NCBI GenBank assembly: GCA_020205615.1
Contig: CM035162.1
Span: forward strand, 31,288,681-31,352,680
Direction of reading: 5' to 3'
DNA: 64,000 nt
Origin: Panax quinquefolius
Taxonomy: Eukaryota; Streptophyta; Magnoliopsida; Apiales; Araliaceae
The translations under genes were made by a program, and so were the position numbers. Positions 50,178-61,719 of this stretch are shown one piece after another (the stretch's first letter is position 1; each line of letters opens with the position of its first letter). The notes below the pieces were generated by a model, which did no database searches, was not told the origin of the DNA, and worked only from the letters and a program-made list of their open reading frames with translations.

Positions 50178-50570
50178 TTATTTCACATGATTATAACTAT
50201 TTGTTCACATGTGTATATTATTGTTTCACATTCTTGTTACTATTAGGGGAGTTGGTGCAAGATTGATAATACTTGGATGACTAAGTTAAAAATGGAGGTA
50301 TAGATGGAGGTCCTATCTTCAGAATTCGTATTTTCACATGTTCTGAACTATTGATTCACATAATTTACTATTGAATCACATTATTTACTATTAGGGAAGG
50401 TGGTGCAAGTTTGATAATACTTCCATGACTAAATTAAAAATAAAGAAAAAGTTGGAGGTATTGTACTGAAATTTTTCGAGCCCCAAAACATGCAATTATC
50501 GAAACTATATTTTTCTATAAATAGAAGCTCATTCTTCCTTCATTTCTCACCAATTTACAAAAGCTTTAGA
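50178..50570 (+). repeat. P1 3' LTR, piece 2 with promoter
   Basis: It matches 10146-10405 from about 50303 on. It contains an imperfect direct duplication of about 140 bp (around TTACTATTAGGG at 50248 and again near 50387), and the TATA at 50516-50524. It ends with TTAGA at 50566-50570, the left target copy for the B solo LTR. Confidence 0.75.
50516..50524 (+). promoter_or_regulatory. TATA box of the P1 3' LTR
   Basis: TATAAATAG, same context as 10351-10359. The B insertion begins 46 bases downstream. Confidence 0.6.
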
Positions 50571-51659
50571 TGTGACAACCCCAAAATAGGTCCATTCCAT
50601 CAAACCCATTCTAAGTCGCCAAATACATGGTACAGAAAACAACTACAACTTTATTACAACAATTGTCGTGCAAAATACAACAACACATATGCTGTGAGTT
50701 TGGATACAAATATATACCAACTGTGACTCTCATCCCAACCTTGGATAGCACGTCACAATGACACCTTACATAAAGGTATAGTCAAAAACTGTTTTAGAAA
50801 TTAAAATCTTTGGGAAGTGCTCAAGGAAACCTTCATACATGGGAGGCCATGCTTCTAGGTTATGATAGATATCATATGGCCATAGAATTATCCTTGGTTG
50901 ACCCTAACCCAATAGACCCCAAAGAAAAACGAGAAGATTACTATCATATTCTTCCCAATGGTAAGTCTTCTCTTGACATATCATTATCTCCACTGTCTCT
51001 AATTGAGAATTATACTTCAAACAAACACCAAGATTATATAGGTAGTGCTCGTATATATACTCATCAAGTGGATGAGCACATCTCTATCTTATGATGATAC
51101 GAGGTTGTATGTCATTAGACATCTTGTATGATAGTGACAAAACACCCTTCCAACGTTGGGTTCGCCTCACCCTCAACAGCTATAGACCACCGTTCTATTC
51201 CCCTATTATCCCCCAATCGACCCAGCTACACTTTTATTACCTGAAAGGAATTGTGAAGCAAAAGAGTGATCACAACTAGCTCAGTAAAGAATATCATGAC
51301 TAAAGATAATTAAATTATCAATAGCCTTCATCAGTAATAAATCAGAGATTTAGAATATATAGTAGATGATAAAATTTTTCAACCATAGTTGCAGCGGAAC
51401 GAGCAATCCATTAGAAGAGTCAAATAGACCATAAAGTTTATTATCTTCTCCATGTTAAAAATTCACCAACAATGTTTTATCCCTGTAACATCACTCAACA
51501 GTTCCTTTCTAAAATCATATGAATAACTCATAATCATAATTGTGATTCTAAATTCCTCTTCTCATCCAGGACGAAGATAATTTTTATAACCTATCTTCAC
51601 CTGAAACATCAAAGATCATGGTTATACCAAATCACATTTCCTGTTCATAATCATACTGA

Positions 51660-51900
51660 TAAATTCATCTTTGCACTACGGGCCAAAGATATTCGTCAAT
51701 GAGACCATCTTTGCACTTTCTGACCAAAGATATTCAACAACATGTCATCTTTGCACTACGGGCCAAAGATATTCATCAACAAACCATCTTTGCACTTCAG
51801 GCCAAAGATATTCCTCAACAGTTCATATTTGCACTACATGCCAAATATGTTCATTAACAGTTCATATTTGCACTACAGGCCAAATATATTAATATCTCAA
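51660..51900. repeat. Hairpin minisatellite, 3' B copy
   Basis: Six to seven units of about 38 bp. The last two have ATATTTG paired with CAAATAT in place of ATCTTTG with CAAAGAT, so both arms changed while pairing was kept. Confidence 0.82.
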
Positions 51901-52244
51901 AGAAATATATAATCATTTCAGAATTTATATAAACAATAATTATAACCATGTTGATTATTTCACCTTTGCACTTAAGCTAAAGATATTCAATTATAAATTC
52001 AATGGTCATGATCATACCAGTCACAATTCAACTTTTCACTACTGGCTAAAAAGAACCCTAGTCATGATCATACCAATAATCTACCCATCTTTATACTCAA
52101 GTGAAAGAGAATTTCAACATCAGGGTTATAAAAATGTTATATATGATAATAAAAATAATATGATCAACAACTGCACTTAATCTCAAGAGCAATATTCTTA
52201 AATCAACGATAATTTGGTCAGAAAAAAAGAAACCAACTTTGTCG

Positions 52245-52310
52245 TGAATAGTACCTATGAATAGTAACTCGTGAATAGTAACTCATGAATAGTAACTCGT
52301 AAATAGTAAC
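52245..52310. repeat. 14-bp minisatellite, 3' B copy
   Basis: Four to five units of GAATAGTAACTCGT type. It lies within the 300-bp block deleted from the 5' B copy. Confidence 0.72.
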
Positions 52311-53244
52311 CCCGACTCAAAAAGGTAGAAATTCCACAATAAAATCCATACCAATATTTCGGTATAATGATATTGAAAGAATAACATTTCTTAAACTTAT
52401 AAACAATTTATTTTAATTGTTTACACTTTACTAAATAATGCATTTAATCATCCTAAAATGCCAAACTCATAAGTATTCATCACCAATAACCAAAACCCTC
52501 ATCAAAAATATGCATATACCTCATATAGGATTATCAAGCCATAAAATCCTATCTTCCAATTTTCTTCCTTCACATAACATATTTAATTCATTTATTCATA
52601 ACTAGTCCATTTTCATAAAAATATCAAATCGGGTTCTAAAATATTTCTTTTCTTGATTTATATAATATAGTCCCATAGTGAACATATATTTTTCTCGAAT
52701 TTTTAAAATTCATTTACTATTTTTAATATGGCCAAAACACTAGAATATTTAGACATTTATCATAAATTGTACTTTTATTCAAAATTCCGAAATTCACAGT
52801 ACTACTGATATTATATAGATGTATTCCCAATAAAATTTCATCAATTTTAGAGTTAACCACAAGGAATTATAAGCGGTTACTTTTAAAATAGTCTTTTCTC
52901 ATAAAATTCATAACTCTTAATCTATACATCCAAAAATCACCATTTTGGACACAATCAATAAAAATTATCAAAATATCATTTCAAATTTTTCTAGAATTTT
53001 CAAGGTCTGGGAAGAAATGCAACTGAAAAACATAATAACCCTTAAAATTCCTTTACTATCCATTACCTCAAAAAAACGAAGACTTATGGTTTGGATATCG
53101 GATATGATGCTAAAAAAACTTGCAACCGATGAATATCAACTCACTAAGTATCTAAATACTCACAAAATACACTCAATAATCTAGAGAGAAAAATAGAGAA
53201 AACTTATGAATTCTGGTGTGATTTTCAATTCTAACTTAGCCCTC

Positions 53245-53252
53245 TATTTATA
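53245..53252 (-). promoter_or_regulatory. TATA box, 3' B copy
   Basis: TATAAATA on the minus strand at the conserved position. Confidence 0.5.
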
Positions 53253-54364
53253 GGAAAATGCTAGCATGCCGAAGCAGACTTGACCTGCTACCTGATGGCT
53301 TTACCTGATACTATCTCACCCACCAAAAATCAGCCATCTCCCCTAACAACCAAGAGTGGGGCCCACTCAATTCTAGAATTTTCCACCAAAACCTAATTTT
53401 CGAATCAGTTACCTCTTAAAATTCATAACAAATTATACGCTCATTTTTAACGGTTCAAAATTTGTGAACATATACTCAACTTATATATGTATAACATATC
53501 CAAAAATTACAACGATCCAACGGTCGGATTAAATATTATAACTCACACAATAAAGCAGTAAGAACACCAATTTGATCTTTTAATACCTCTAATCCGACAA
53601 AATACTGATAAAATACCTCAAAATTTAATTCCTTCATTTATAAACACATAAATAAATCCATTATTTATATCCACATCAAATAAATATTTCCTTATCATAT
53701 AAATCAATAATTAATTATTCATAAATAATATTACGAATCACAATAATGACAATGGGCGGTTCCTGGAAAAGGGGCTTTCGATAAGGATTTCTCCTTCTTG
53801 GCGCGCCTTAGATTAGGTTGTGACCCCCAAAATAGGTCCATTCCATCCAACCCATTCGAGTCGCCAAATACATGGTACGTAAACAACTACAACTTTATTA
53901 TCACAACAATAAAATCTGTGAGTTTAAATACAATATTATCTTCTGGATAATATTTATACTCAAATAAATCCTCATCACATTTATTGATATATTATTTTAC
54001 AATAATGGTGAGGACTACTAAACAACTCTCTCTAGAACCTTCATTCCATACCCCACTAGTACTCGCATACATTCTCGCCTCACGAGAAGAAAAATGGAAC
54101 AACAAGGAAAAGGGTGAGCTCAACTAGCCCGATAAAGAATGTTATGACTAAGATAATATACAACAAATTATCGTTAGTCTCCAACGAGGAAAAATCGATA
54201 GAATACAATGAGAACAACAAGTTTCGGATCAATATTCGCGGATGAAAAATAATAATTCATAGAAGAGTTACGTAGAGAATGAAATCTACTATAATCTATG
54301 AATTTAACGATCCATCATTAATATTTTATCCTGTAACATCAATCAATATTCATCTCAAATCAAA

Positions 54365-54560
54365 TATTCATCTTTGCACTACTGCCAAAAGATATTCATC
54401 AATCGGTCATGTTCATCTCAACATCTGCTCATCTTTGCACTAAAGGCCAAAGATATTCATCGATCGGTCATGTTCATTTAAACACTGCTCATCTTCTTTA
54501 CCTACTGAAAGCCAAAGATATTCTTCAAATCATTCATCTTTGCACTACGGGCCAAAGATA
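54365..54560. repeat. Hairpin minisatellite, solo A LTR
   Basis: Four units of the CATCTTTGCACTA...CCAAAGATATTC type, one blurred by an insertion near 54495. Confidence 0.75.
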
Positions 54561-54909
54561 TTCAATAATATCATCATTTAAGACCGAGGATGATGAAAAA
54601 TATTTTTAAAGAACGAATCGGTGAAACAAAATGACAAATATTATGGATTCGTACTTTAAACAATCCGAGTTCAAAATACTTCATAAATAATCATAGTGAA
54701 GTAAAATTCAAGAATGATCAAAACATGGATACAATCAAAGCTAGTATCCGAATAGATATTTTAGACGAAAAGAAAAATTTTCATTTTTCTATTGAATAGT
54801 CTTAGATTCGTGAATGAATAGTCTTAGATATCGTGAATAAAGTCTTGATATCGTGAATAGTAACTCAAACACCCAAAGATAGAAATTCCACAAAAAACAT
54901 CTTCACGCT

Positions 54910-54985
54910 TCATGAATAGTACTCGTGAATAGTAACTCGTGAATAATAGTACTCATGAATAAAAGAACTCATGAATAGTAACCCA
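54910..54985. repeat. 14-bp minisatellite, solo A LTR
   Basis: Four to five irregular CTCGTGAATAGTAA units. Related GTGAATAGTCTT units lie just before, from about 54800. Confidence 0.68.
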
Positions 54986-57060
54986 GAACTGCGACATGAA
55001 AAAGTTCCAAATTTGATAAAAAGTACCAACCAATATTTGAAAGATAACGATATTGAAGAATTAATATCATTTGAGAAGAAAATAACATCCCTTACCTCAA
55101 AGAATCGAGATTTTGAAGGAAAGGTCGGGAAGTGATCTTGAATGAAACTTGTCTTGAACAAAGAACTCTCAAAGTATCTAAATACTCACAAAATAATTTC
55201 GATAATATAGAGAAAGAGAGAAAACTTTGTTTACGGTGTGATTTTCAATTCTAACTTAGCCTTCTATTATAGGAAAATGTTAGCCGTAGGCAAGCGACTT
55301 GACTGCTTACTGATGGCTTTACTCGCTACTATTGCCACCCACCACATTTGAAATAAAATTCAAACATTTTTTCACCAACCACAAGTGGGGCCCACTCAAT
55401 TCTAAATTTTTCCACCAAAATCAATTATAAACCTAATTTCCGAATCGGACACCTCTTAAAATTCACAACAAATCATTCGTGCATTTTTAACGGTTCAAAA
55501 TTTGTGGACATATACTCAACTTATGTATGTATAACATAACCAAAAATTACCACAATCCAACTATCGGATTAAATATTATAACACACACAATAAAGTCAGT
55601 AATAACACTGGATTTGATCTTTTAATACCTTCATTAATAACCACATAAATAAATCCATCATTTATATTCATATAAAATAAATATTTCCTTATCATATGAA
55701 TCAATAATTAATTATTCACAAATAATATTACGTAATCACATTTATGACAACCAGTCGCTCCCGAGAAAGAGGGGCTTTCGAATAAGGATCTCTCCTTCTT
55801 GGCGCGTAATTAGGTGACCAAACCTCTCCTTGAAATGAACTTTCTAGACATTGCTAATAATGTTATCTAATAATATTATTCAAATAATATGAATTATTGA
55901 TCCGATAATGGGAATATTCAGCGATGACAATTATTGAACAACAATAATATAAAATATCAACGCAACAATTATTGAATCAATAAAATAAAATATTGAGCGA
56001 GAATTCATCGTGAAAATTATTGAGTAAAGGCCTTCTTACGTGAGGATCAATAATTCAACAATCTGCATGCGATACCGTGTCTACTCTTTGTGCAAGAACC
56101 ACGCCATTCATCAGTATTTTAACCACCGTATTTCAACGATCTTTAATTGGTAACAACTACGCCGTTATTTTTAACCAACTTATATTTATGCGTTTTCTTC
56201 ATCCAATCGCTTTCCGTTTATGGGGCCCACACATGGTCATTGCTTGTGTCATTTAATATTCCCCGAAAAGATGCGAATATTCCACGACCCAAACGAATAT
56301 TTCCAAACAACAATAAATATTTTATAACCACTTGCTTATTCAAATATTTGCGTATTTTACCCATAACTATCCACATTAATCAAATCCACCTTCTACTATT
56401 TCAAAATAATAAATAAAGGAAATTCCTTTTTATTTAAAAAAAATTTCGGGGTCTTACATAGGTGACCAAACCTCTCTTTGACAGAACTTTCTAGACATTG
56501 CCAATAATGTTATCTAATAATATTATTCCAAATAATCAATTCTTGATCGATAAAGGAGATCGTTGTGCGATGGCGATAATTGAAACAACAATAATATAAA
56601 ATATCAATGCAACAATTATTTAATCGATAAAATAAAATATTGAACAGTAACTACTGTGATAATTATTGAGTAGTGCCTTCTTACGTAAGGATCAATAATT
56701 CAACAATCATGTGCAATCTGTATATCTTCTTTGTCAACAATAGCGTATTACTTTACTTTAACCACCGGGTATTTCAACAAGTGTTAATTGAGAATAACTA
56801 CGTCGTTATTCAATTTTATCATTTTCTTCATTCATTCATTATCCGTTATGGGGCCCAAAATTGGTCATACCGTAGTATTTAATATTCCCAAGCGGAAAGA
56901 ATATTCCACCGACAAAATGAATATTTTATAACCACTTGCTTATTTTGCAAAAGTTTTTATATATCACCCTTAACTTTAATTTTTATCAATTTAACCATTT
57001 CTTGAATAGTAATTATAAGAAAAATTTAATACTTTTATTTCATAAAATTGAGGTCTTACA

Positions 57061-58634
57061 TTAGAAGCGATTATTATTATAGAGAAAATTATAGAAAGAA
57101 GAAGGAAGTCTGCTACCTCACTATTCCAATATCCAGCTTTTTCTAAAGGTAGGGAGTATTATTTCTTTCTTATCCATGAAGAGAACTTCATTATTCCATT
57201 CTTTATTATTACATTGGAATAACTTTTGTGTATCTGTGCGGGCTACCTATACTTGGTGAAATTCTTGATTGTTCCATTTTTATCATTCATTGGAACATCC
57301 TGTACATGAGTTCTCTGGCCGACTGGTTCCGCTCTTTATTATTCTCGTTGGAATATCCTCACATGCATGCGCTTTTACGGCGGACTGATTCCGTCTTTTT
57401 ATTATTCTCGTTGGAATATCATGTGCATGCGTTTTCACGCCGGGACTGATTCCGCTCTTTATTATTCTGTTGGAATATCCTCATGCATGCGTTTACGCTG
57501 TAAACTCGATTCCGTTGTTTATTATTCTGTTAGAATAACCTGCATGCGCGGTCTATCGTATGCCTGGTGATTTCTTTTGTTATTCCATTCCTTATTATAC
57601 TTAGTTGGTTAAAGTTTTGACTTCTATACTCCATGAAATTAGTTGAATATCCTTGATATTTGCGCTTCATCCATTATCTTTTCATGGAAATATTTTTCTG
57701 AGCATTCTTGAATTTTACTCTACAAAGCAGTATCATGTTGACAATTTGGACGTTATTAGTTCCTGGATAAATTAATTCTTGAACTTGTTTTATTGAATTT
57801 TATATCATTGTCATCATCCTCATGTTTATATTTTGTTGAAAGTCGTCAGTGGCCTATAGTGCATAGATGGACTTGGTATGATTATGATGAGAGGATTATT
57901 CGATGTAATCATGGCCAGTAATGTTACAAATGATGTGGAAAAACTCCTCATTTGCCGTAGAGCATTGATGGACGAGTTGTTGGCATGATCATGACCATTA
58001 TTGAATACACAAATATTCTTGGCCCGTGAAGTATGGATAATTGTGGTCGTGATACTAAAGAATATCCTTGGTAAGTAGTGGAGGGGTGATTCGATGATGT
58101 GGATTATTTATTAAAATCGAGTTCCATGATAAAAGTAATGAAAAACCTTCTAAATCATAAAAGATAGTAGATTTTATTCTCTACTTGACTCTTTTAATGG
58201 ATTGCTTGTTCCGATTCTTGATTAAACTTGATGGTTGTTATATTATATCGGTTTAACGATGTTGAAGGCTCTGGAAGTAATATATTCTGCATTATCTTAG
58301 TCATAATATTTCCTCTTTGGGCTAGTTGAGCTCACGCTTTTACTTTCATTGTTCTCTTGAAATGAGAACGTGGCGAGGACTAGTCGGGGAACGGGTGACG
58401 GACTAGATGATAGCATTAGTAGTCCTCACTATTCAAATGAAATAGTGGAAAATAAATGTAATAATATTGAATTTGATTTTGTATATTGTCTGAAGCAACA
58501 ATATTTGTATTAAAACTCACGACTTATGTTTTGTCGTACTTTATCTGACGGTTGTATAATTAAGTTATATTTGTATTACGTACCATGTATTTTGTGACTC
58601 GAAATAGGTGATTATACCTATTTTGGGGGCGTCA
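57061..58634 (+). repeat. P1 3' LTR, piece 3 (to the LTR end)
   Basis: It begins with TTAGA and matches 25265-26838. It ends TTGGGGGCGTCA, then passes directly into minus-strand protease sequence of A'. It holds the 58-bp repeat at about 57285-57545. It is closer to 63585-64000 than to the 5' copy (shared GAAGTCTGCTACCTC and CCTGTACATGAGTTCTCTGG-like stretches). Confidence 0.85.
57285..57545. repeat. 58-bp tandem repeat, P1 3' LTR
   Basis: Five units with TTGGAATATC and CATGCATGCG, as in 25490-25745. The short frames over it are not genes. Confidence 0.78.
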
Positions 58635-58880
58635 CTATGATAGTGCCAACTTGGATCAAACAATATTTATAAACGATGGGATGTAACGAAAGTTTTTGAT
58701 AACGGAGTTTCAAATGATAAGTCAAAGTCTAATTTTCTCCGGAGTCAAGTTTAAACGTTGAGTATAAGCAGGAGAGATAAATGAATGGGTAGAACCGGTA
58801 TCTAATAAGGTATAAACTTCGTAAGAATTTATAATTAACTAACCCGTGATAACTTCGTTCGGGTTCCTCGCATTCTGACT
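58635..58880 (-). pseudogene. A' protease N-terminal part
   Basis: The active-site region (about 58793-58835) reads EVYTLLDTGSTHSFIS. The D-T-G triplet is intact, unlike in A1, A2 and P1. The frame breaks further on and the protein is cut by P1 before the FDVILG motif. Confidence 0.75.
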
Positions 58881-59530
58881 AGTCACGAAAACGCTTCTTC
58901 CGTAAATCGTTGACTTTAACTTTTACGGGATAGCCTTTTGAGTCACCATCCCCATTGGATTGGGTTTCGCTTCTGCGTCTGATCTCGGCGATATGACCTT
59001 CTTTTCCACAATTATAATATACCTTGGAAGGCTGTGAACAATTTGGACTTATGTGTCCCTCTTCTTCGCATCTGTAGCATCTAACTAGTGGTCTTTCTCC
59101 TCCTCTAAAATTTGTTCTTTGGTGTTGGTCTTGACGTCTTCCGTCATTGTTAAATCTTCTTCTTAAAATTTTAACTTGAGTTATTTCTTCTATTATCTTG
59201 GCCATGATTACCACTGAAGTGGTTACCATTTCTGGCATGATAATTTCCTCCACGATGGTTATCATTGTTCCGCTAACCGTCGCCACCGGTACGATTATCA
59301 TCGAGTTGTTGGTCATTATTCTTCAATTGAGCCGACTCATTATCGCTACTCGATAAGCGAGCCCTATTCACAACATCAAAATATAAACAAAGTTTGTGAG
59401 AAATGAGGTATTGACGTATTTTGGGTTTCAAACCTCGCAAAACATTCGTGTGTCATTCTCTCTTCAATATCAACCAAATAGGATGCAAATCGGGACAACT
59501 CGGTAAACTTAGTTTAAATCTTGCGACACG
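58879..59530 (-). pseudogene. A' gag: nucleocapsid with zinc knuckle
   Basis: The first knuckle CYRCEEEGHISPNC is a complete CCHC unit (near 59050-59095). A second, YYNCGKEGHIAEI, has lost its first and last cysteine. Upstream is a Met/Ile/Val-rich out-of-frame linker. The region follows the capsid frame at 59532-60077 after a frameshift. Confidence 0.78.
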
Positions 59531-59531
59531 T

Positions 59532-60077
59532 TCATATTGTTTTGCTCCACTTGATGAACTCTACCTCCTTCATGTGACAAATACTTTGGGAAAGTACTTG
59601 TCGTTGAACAATTCTTGAAACTTCTCCCAAGACATCTTCAAGCGGTGAAATTCGAGTACGCTTTCTTGATTCCCACCAATAATCGCCTCTCTTACGCAAC
59701 ATGAAAGTGGCGAAAGGAACCTTTTCTCTCTCCGAGCATCCCAAGACATCAAATATCTTTGTGATTTGATTTATCCACGTCTCTTCATGTAAGTGGTTAC
59801 GGCCTTTCCCAAAACTCTGGCGGTCTAACTCCTTGAACTGCTTAGTGGTGACCATCCGTGAGTTGCCAGTGTTTCCACTTGTATTTTGAATAGTAGTCTT
59901 TCTCGTTTGGTTTTGCATGAATTCTAGAAAGTTCCTAAACATACCATCGTTCGTCATCTGTTCAGTGGTGTTGTTCACAGGAGGAACATTGCCAGCCTGT
60001 TGCACGTTCTCCTCGTTGGTGAACAAAGTTGTCTCCACGGTCTCATTTACTCCACTGTTAACATTCTTAGTCGACAT
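59532..60077 (-). CDS. A' gag: matrix/capsid part, open for 181 codons
   Basis: The best preserved gag in the window. The start ATG is at 60075-60077 (MSTKNVNSGVNETVETT), the same start as in A1, A2 and, more loosely, P1. Capsid landmarks follow: NVPPVNNTTE, GMFRNFLEFMQNQTRKT, WINQITKIFDVLGC, EKVPFATFML and SICHMKEVEFIKW. It ends early compared with a full gag, by a frameshift before the nucleocapsid. Gag would form the cytoplasmic particle that carries element RNA. No promoter beyond the LTR is seen. Confidence 0.8.
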   Translation of the reverse strand: MSTKNVNSGVNETVETTLFTNEENVQQAGNVPPVNNTTEQMTNDGMFRNFLEFMQNQTRKTTIQNTSGNTGNSRMVTTKQFKELDRQSFGKGRNHLHEETWINQITKIFDVLGCSEREKVPFATFMLRKRGDYWWESRKRTRISPLEDVLGEVSRIVQRQVLSQSICHMKEVEFIKWSKTI

Positions 60078-60250
60078 TCTTAAATACTGCCATAAAATAA
60101 GGGTTAATTAAACAAATTAACAAATCACATAATACCCCTATATTATGACCAACCAACAAATAAGCTTAGGTAGGACTCACTAGCGAAGGATTTACTCGTT
60201 TCTCCCCTCCTAGTTCTATTCCCCGATCCCCGCCAGAGATCATATCCCTA

Positions 60251-60263
60251 AGCTCTGATACCA
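60251..60263 (-). other. Primer-binding site of A' (intact tRNA-iMet type)
   Basis: The minus strand reads TGGTATCAGAGCT two bases after the LTR end GCGTCACA. It is a perfect plant initiator-Met type site and serves as the reference for the altered copies in A1 and A2. Confidence 0.88.
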
Positions 60264-60829
60264 ACTGTGACGCCCCCAAAATAGGTATACATCACCCATT
60301 CTAAGTCGCCAAATACGTGGTACAGAAACAACTACAACTTTATTAATACAATTGTCATGCAAAATACGACATACAACATAAAATCATGAGTTTAAATACA
60401 AATATTGTCTTCTAGACAATATCCACACTCAAATAAGTCCTCATTACAATTATTGATACACTATTTTACAAAATAGTGAGGACTACTAAAACAACTGTCT
60501 TGAACCATTACTCCACACCCCGACTAGTTCATTTATATTCTCGCCTCACGAGAAGAAAAATGGAACAAAAAGGAAAATGGTGAGCTCAACTAGCTCAGTA
60601 AATAATATTATGACTAAGATAATGTACAACAAATTATCCTTAGTCTTCAACAGAAAAAAATATGATAGAATACAATAGACAACAAGTTTTAGATCAACAA
60701 CCTGCAGTGAAACAACAATTCATTAGAAGAGTTAAGTAGAGAATGAAATCTACTATCATCTATGAATTTAAAAGTCCATCATCGATATTTTATCCCTGTA
60801 ACATCAATCAATATACATCATAAATCAAA

Positions 60830-60965
60830 TATTCATCTTTGCACTACAGGCCAAAGATATTCACCAGTTGGCCATGTTCATCTAAACACCTGTTCATCTT
60901 TGCACTACGGGCCAAATATATTCATCATAAAATTATTTATCTTTGCACTACAGGTCAAAGATATT
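60830..60965. repeat. Hairpin minisatellite, A' LTR
   Basis: Three units. One pairs CATCTTTG with CCAAATAT, a stem with one mismatch. Confidence 0.72.
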
Positions 60966-61339
60966 CAGTTATATCATCATTTAGGACTGAGGATGATAAA
61001 AAATATTTTAAAAAAAATGAATCCAGTGAAACAAAAGAACAAATATTAAGGATTCGTACTTTAAACAATTCAAGTTCAAAAATACTTCATAAATAACCAG
61101 AGTGGAGTAAAATTCAAGAATGAAGACCAAAACATAGATCCAATCCAAGATAGGAATCATAATGAGATGATCTTGGACACGAAAAGAAAATTTAATTTTT
61201 CTGCGAATAGTATCGATGATAAGTGAATAGTCTTGAGTATCGTGAATAAAGTGTAAGATCACGCCGAATAGTCTTTCAGTATACGTGAATAATGTAACTC
61301 AAACACTAAAAGATAGAAATTTCACAAAAGAAATCATCA

Positions 61340-61430
61340 TGCTTCGTGAATAGTACTTTCGTGAATAGTAACTTTCATGAATAAGAACTCGTGAATAGTA
61401 ACTCGTGAATAAGTAACTCATGAATAGTAA
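61340..61430. repeat. 14-bp minisatellite, A' LTR
   Basis: About six units of the CTCGTGAATAGTAA type with one-base length variation. Confidence 0.72.
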
Positions 61431-61711
61431 CCCCGACATGAAAAAGTTTCAAATTTGATAAAAATTTCCAACCAATATTTCGGCATAATGATATTGAAGA
61501 AATAATATCATTTTCGAATAAAATAACATCCCTTACCTCGCAAAAACAGTACTTCTGACTGGAATACTAGATATAGTGCTGAAAGAACTTGCACCGTATA
61601 GCAATACTCAAAGTACTAAAATACTCACAAAATACGTTCGATATTATAGAGAGAGAAAGAGAGAGAAAACTTTAGTTTCTGGTGTGATTTTCAATTCTAA
61701 CCTAAGCACCC

Positions 61712-61719
61712 TATTTATA
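61712..61719 (-). promoter_or_regulatory. TATA box, A' LTR
   Basis: TATAAATA on the minus strand at the conserved LTR position, the presumed promoter for A' gag. Confidence 0.55.

Larger units (their letters stand above)
53819..56458 (-). mobile_element. Solo LTR of A2 type with perfect 5-bp target duplication
   Basis: 2640 bp, starts TGTGACCCCC and ends GGGGTCTTACA. TAGGT precedes it at 53814-53818 and follows it at 56459-56463. The matching uninterrupted site is seen in the other B copy at 24663-24667. No interior remains. It holds a hairpin array at about 54365-54560, a 14-bp array at about 54910-54985 and a TATA-like motif at 55265-55271. This is the best-defined insertion in the window. 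Confidence 0.95.
50571..57060 (-). mobile_element. B solo LTR (3' P1 copy), interrupted by a solo A-type LTR
   Basis: Its B-derived parts are 50571-53818 and 56459-57060, about 3.85 kb in all. It starts TGTGACAACCCC and ends AGGTCTTACA. A perfect 5-bp duplication TTAGA lies on both sides (50566-50570 and 57061-57065). No interior is present, so it is a solo LTR left by LTR-LTR recombination. It carries a TATA at 53245-53252, hairpin units at 51660-51900 and a short 14-bp array at 52245-52310. It keeps about 300 bp (52097-52395) absent from the 5' copy. Confidence 0.9.
10146..58634 (+). mobile_element. Element P1: plus-strand Ty3/gypsy element split by nested insertions
   Basis: The pieces form one element when the insertions are removed. 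They are: 5' LTR pieces (10146-10405, 25265-26838), PBS and gag-pol to about 30205, integrase tail and chromodomain at 45692-46193, polypurine tract at 46192-46204, and 3' LTR pieces (46205-47209, 50178-50570, 57061-58634). The 3' LTR adds up to about 3 kb. Support comes from the shared TTAGA duplication around the B solo LTR in both P1 LTRs and from gag-pol order. Its 5' LTR start lies beyond the left edge, behind A1. The right flank (58635 on) is the protease region of minus-strand element A', so P1 probably inserted there. Confidence 0.75.

Noticed and set aside
50571..51279. Short frames at 50810-51094 and 51091-51279 as small genes
   Set aside because: They fall within the B LTR and are disrupted in the other copies (10740-10964, 36618-36827, 40939-41121).
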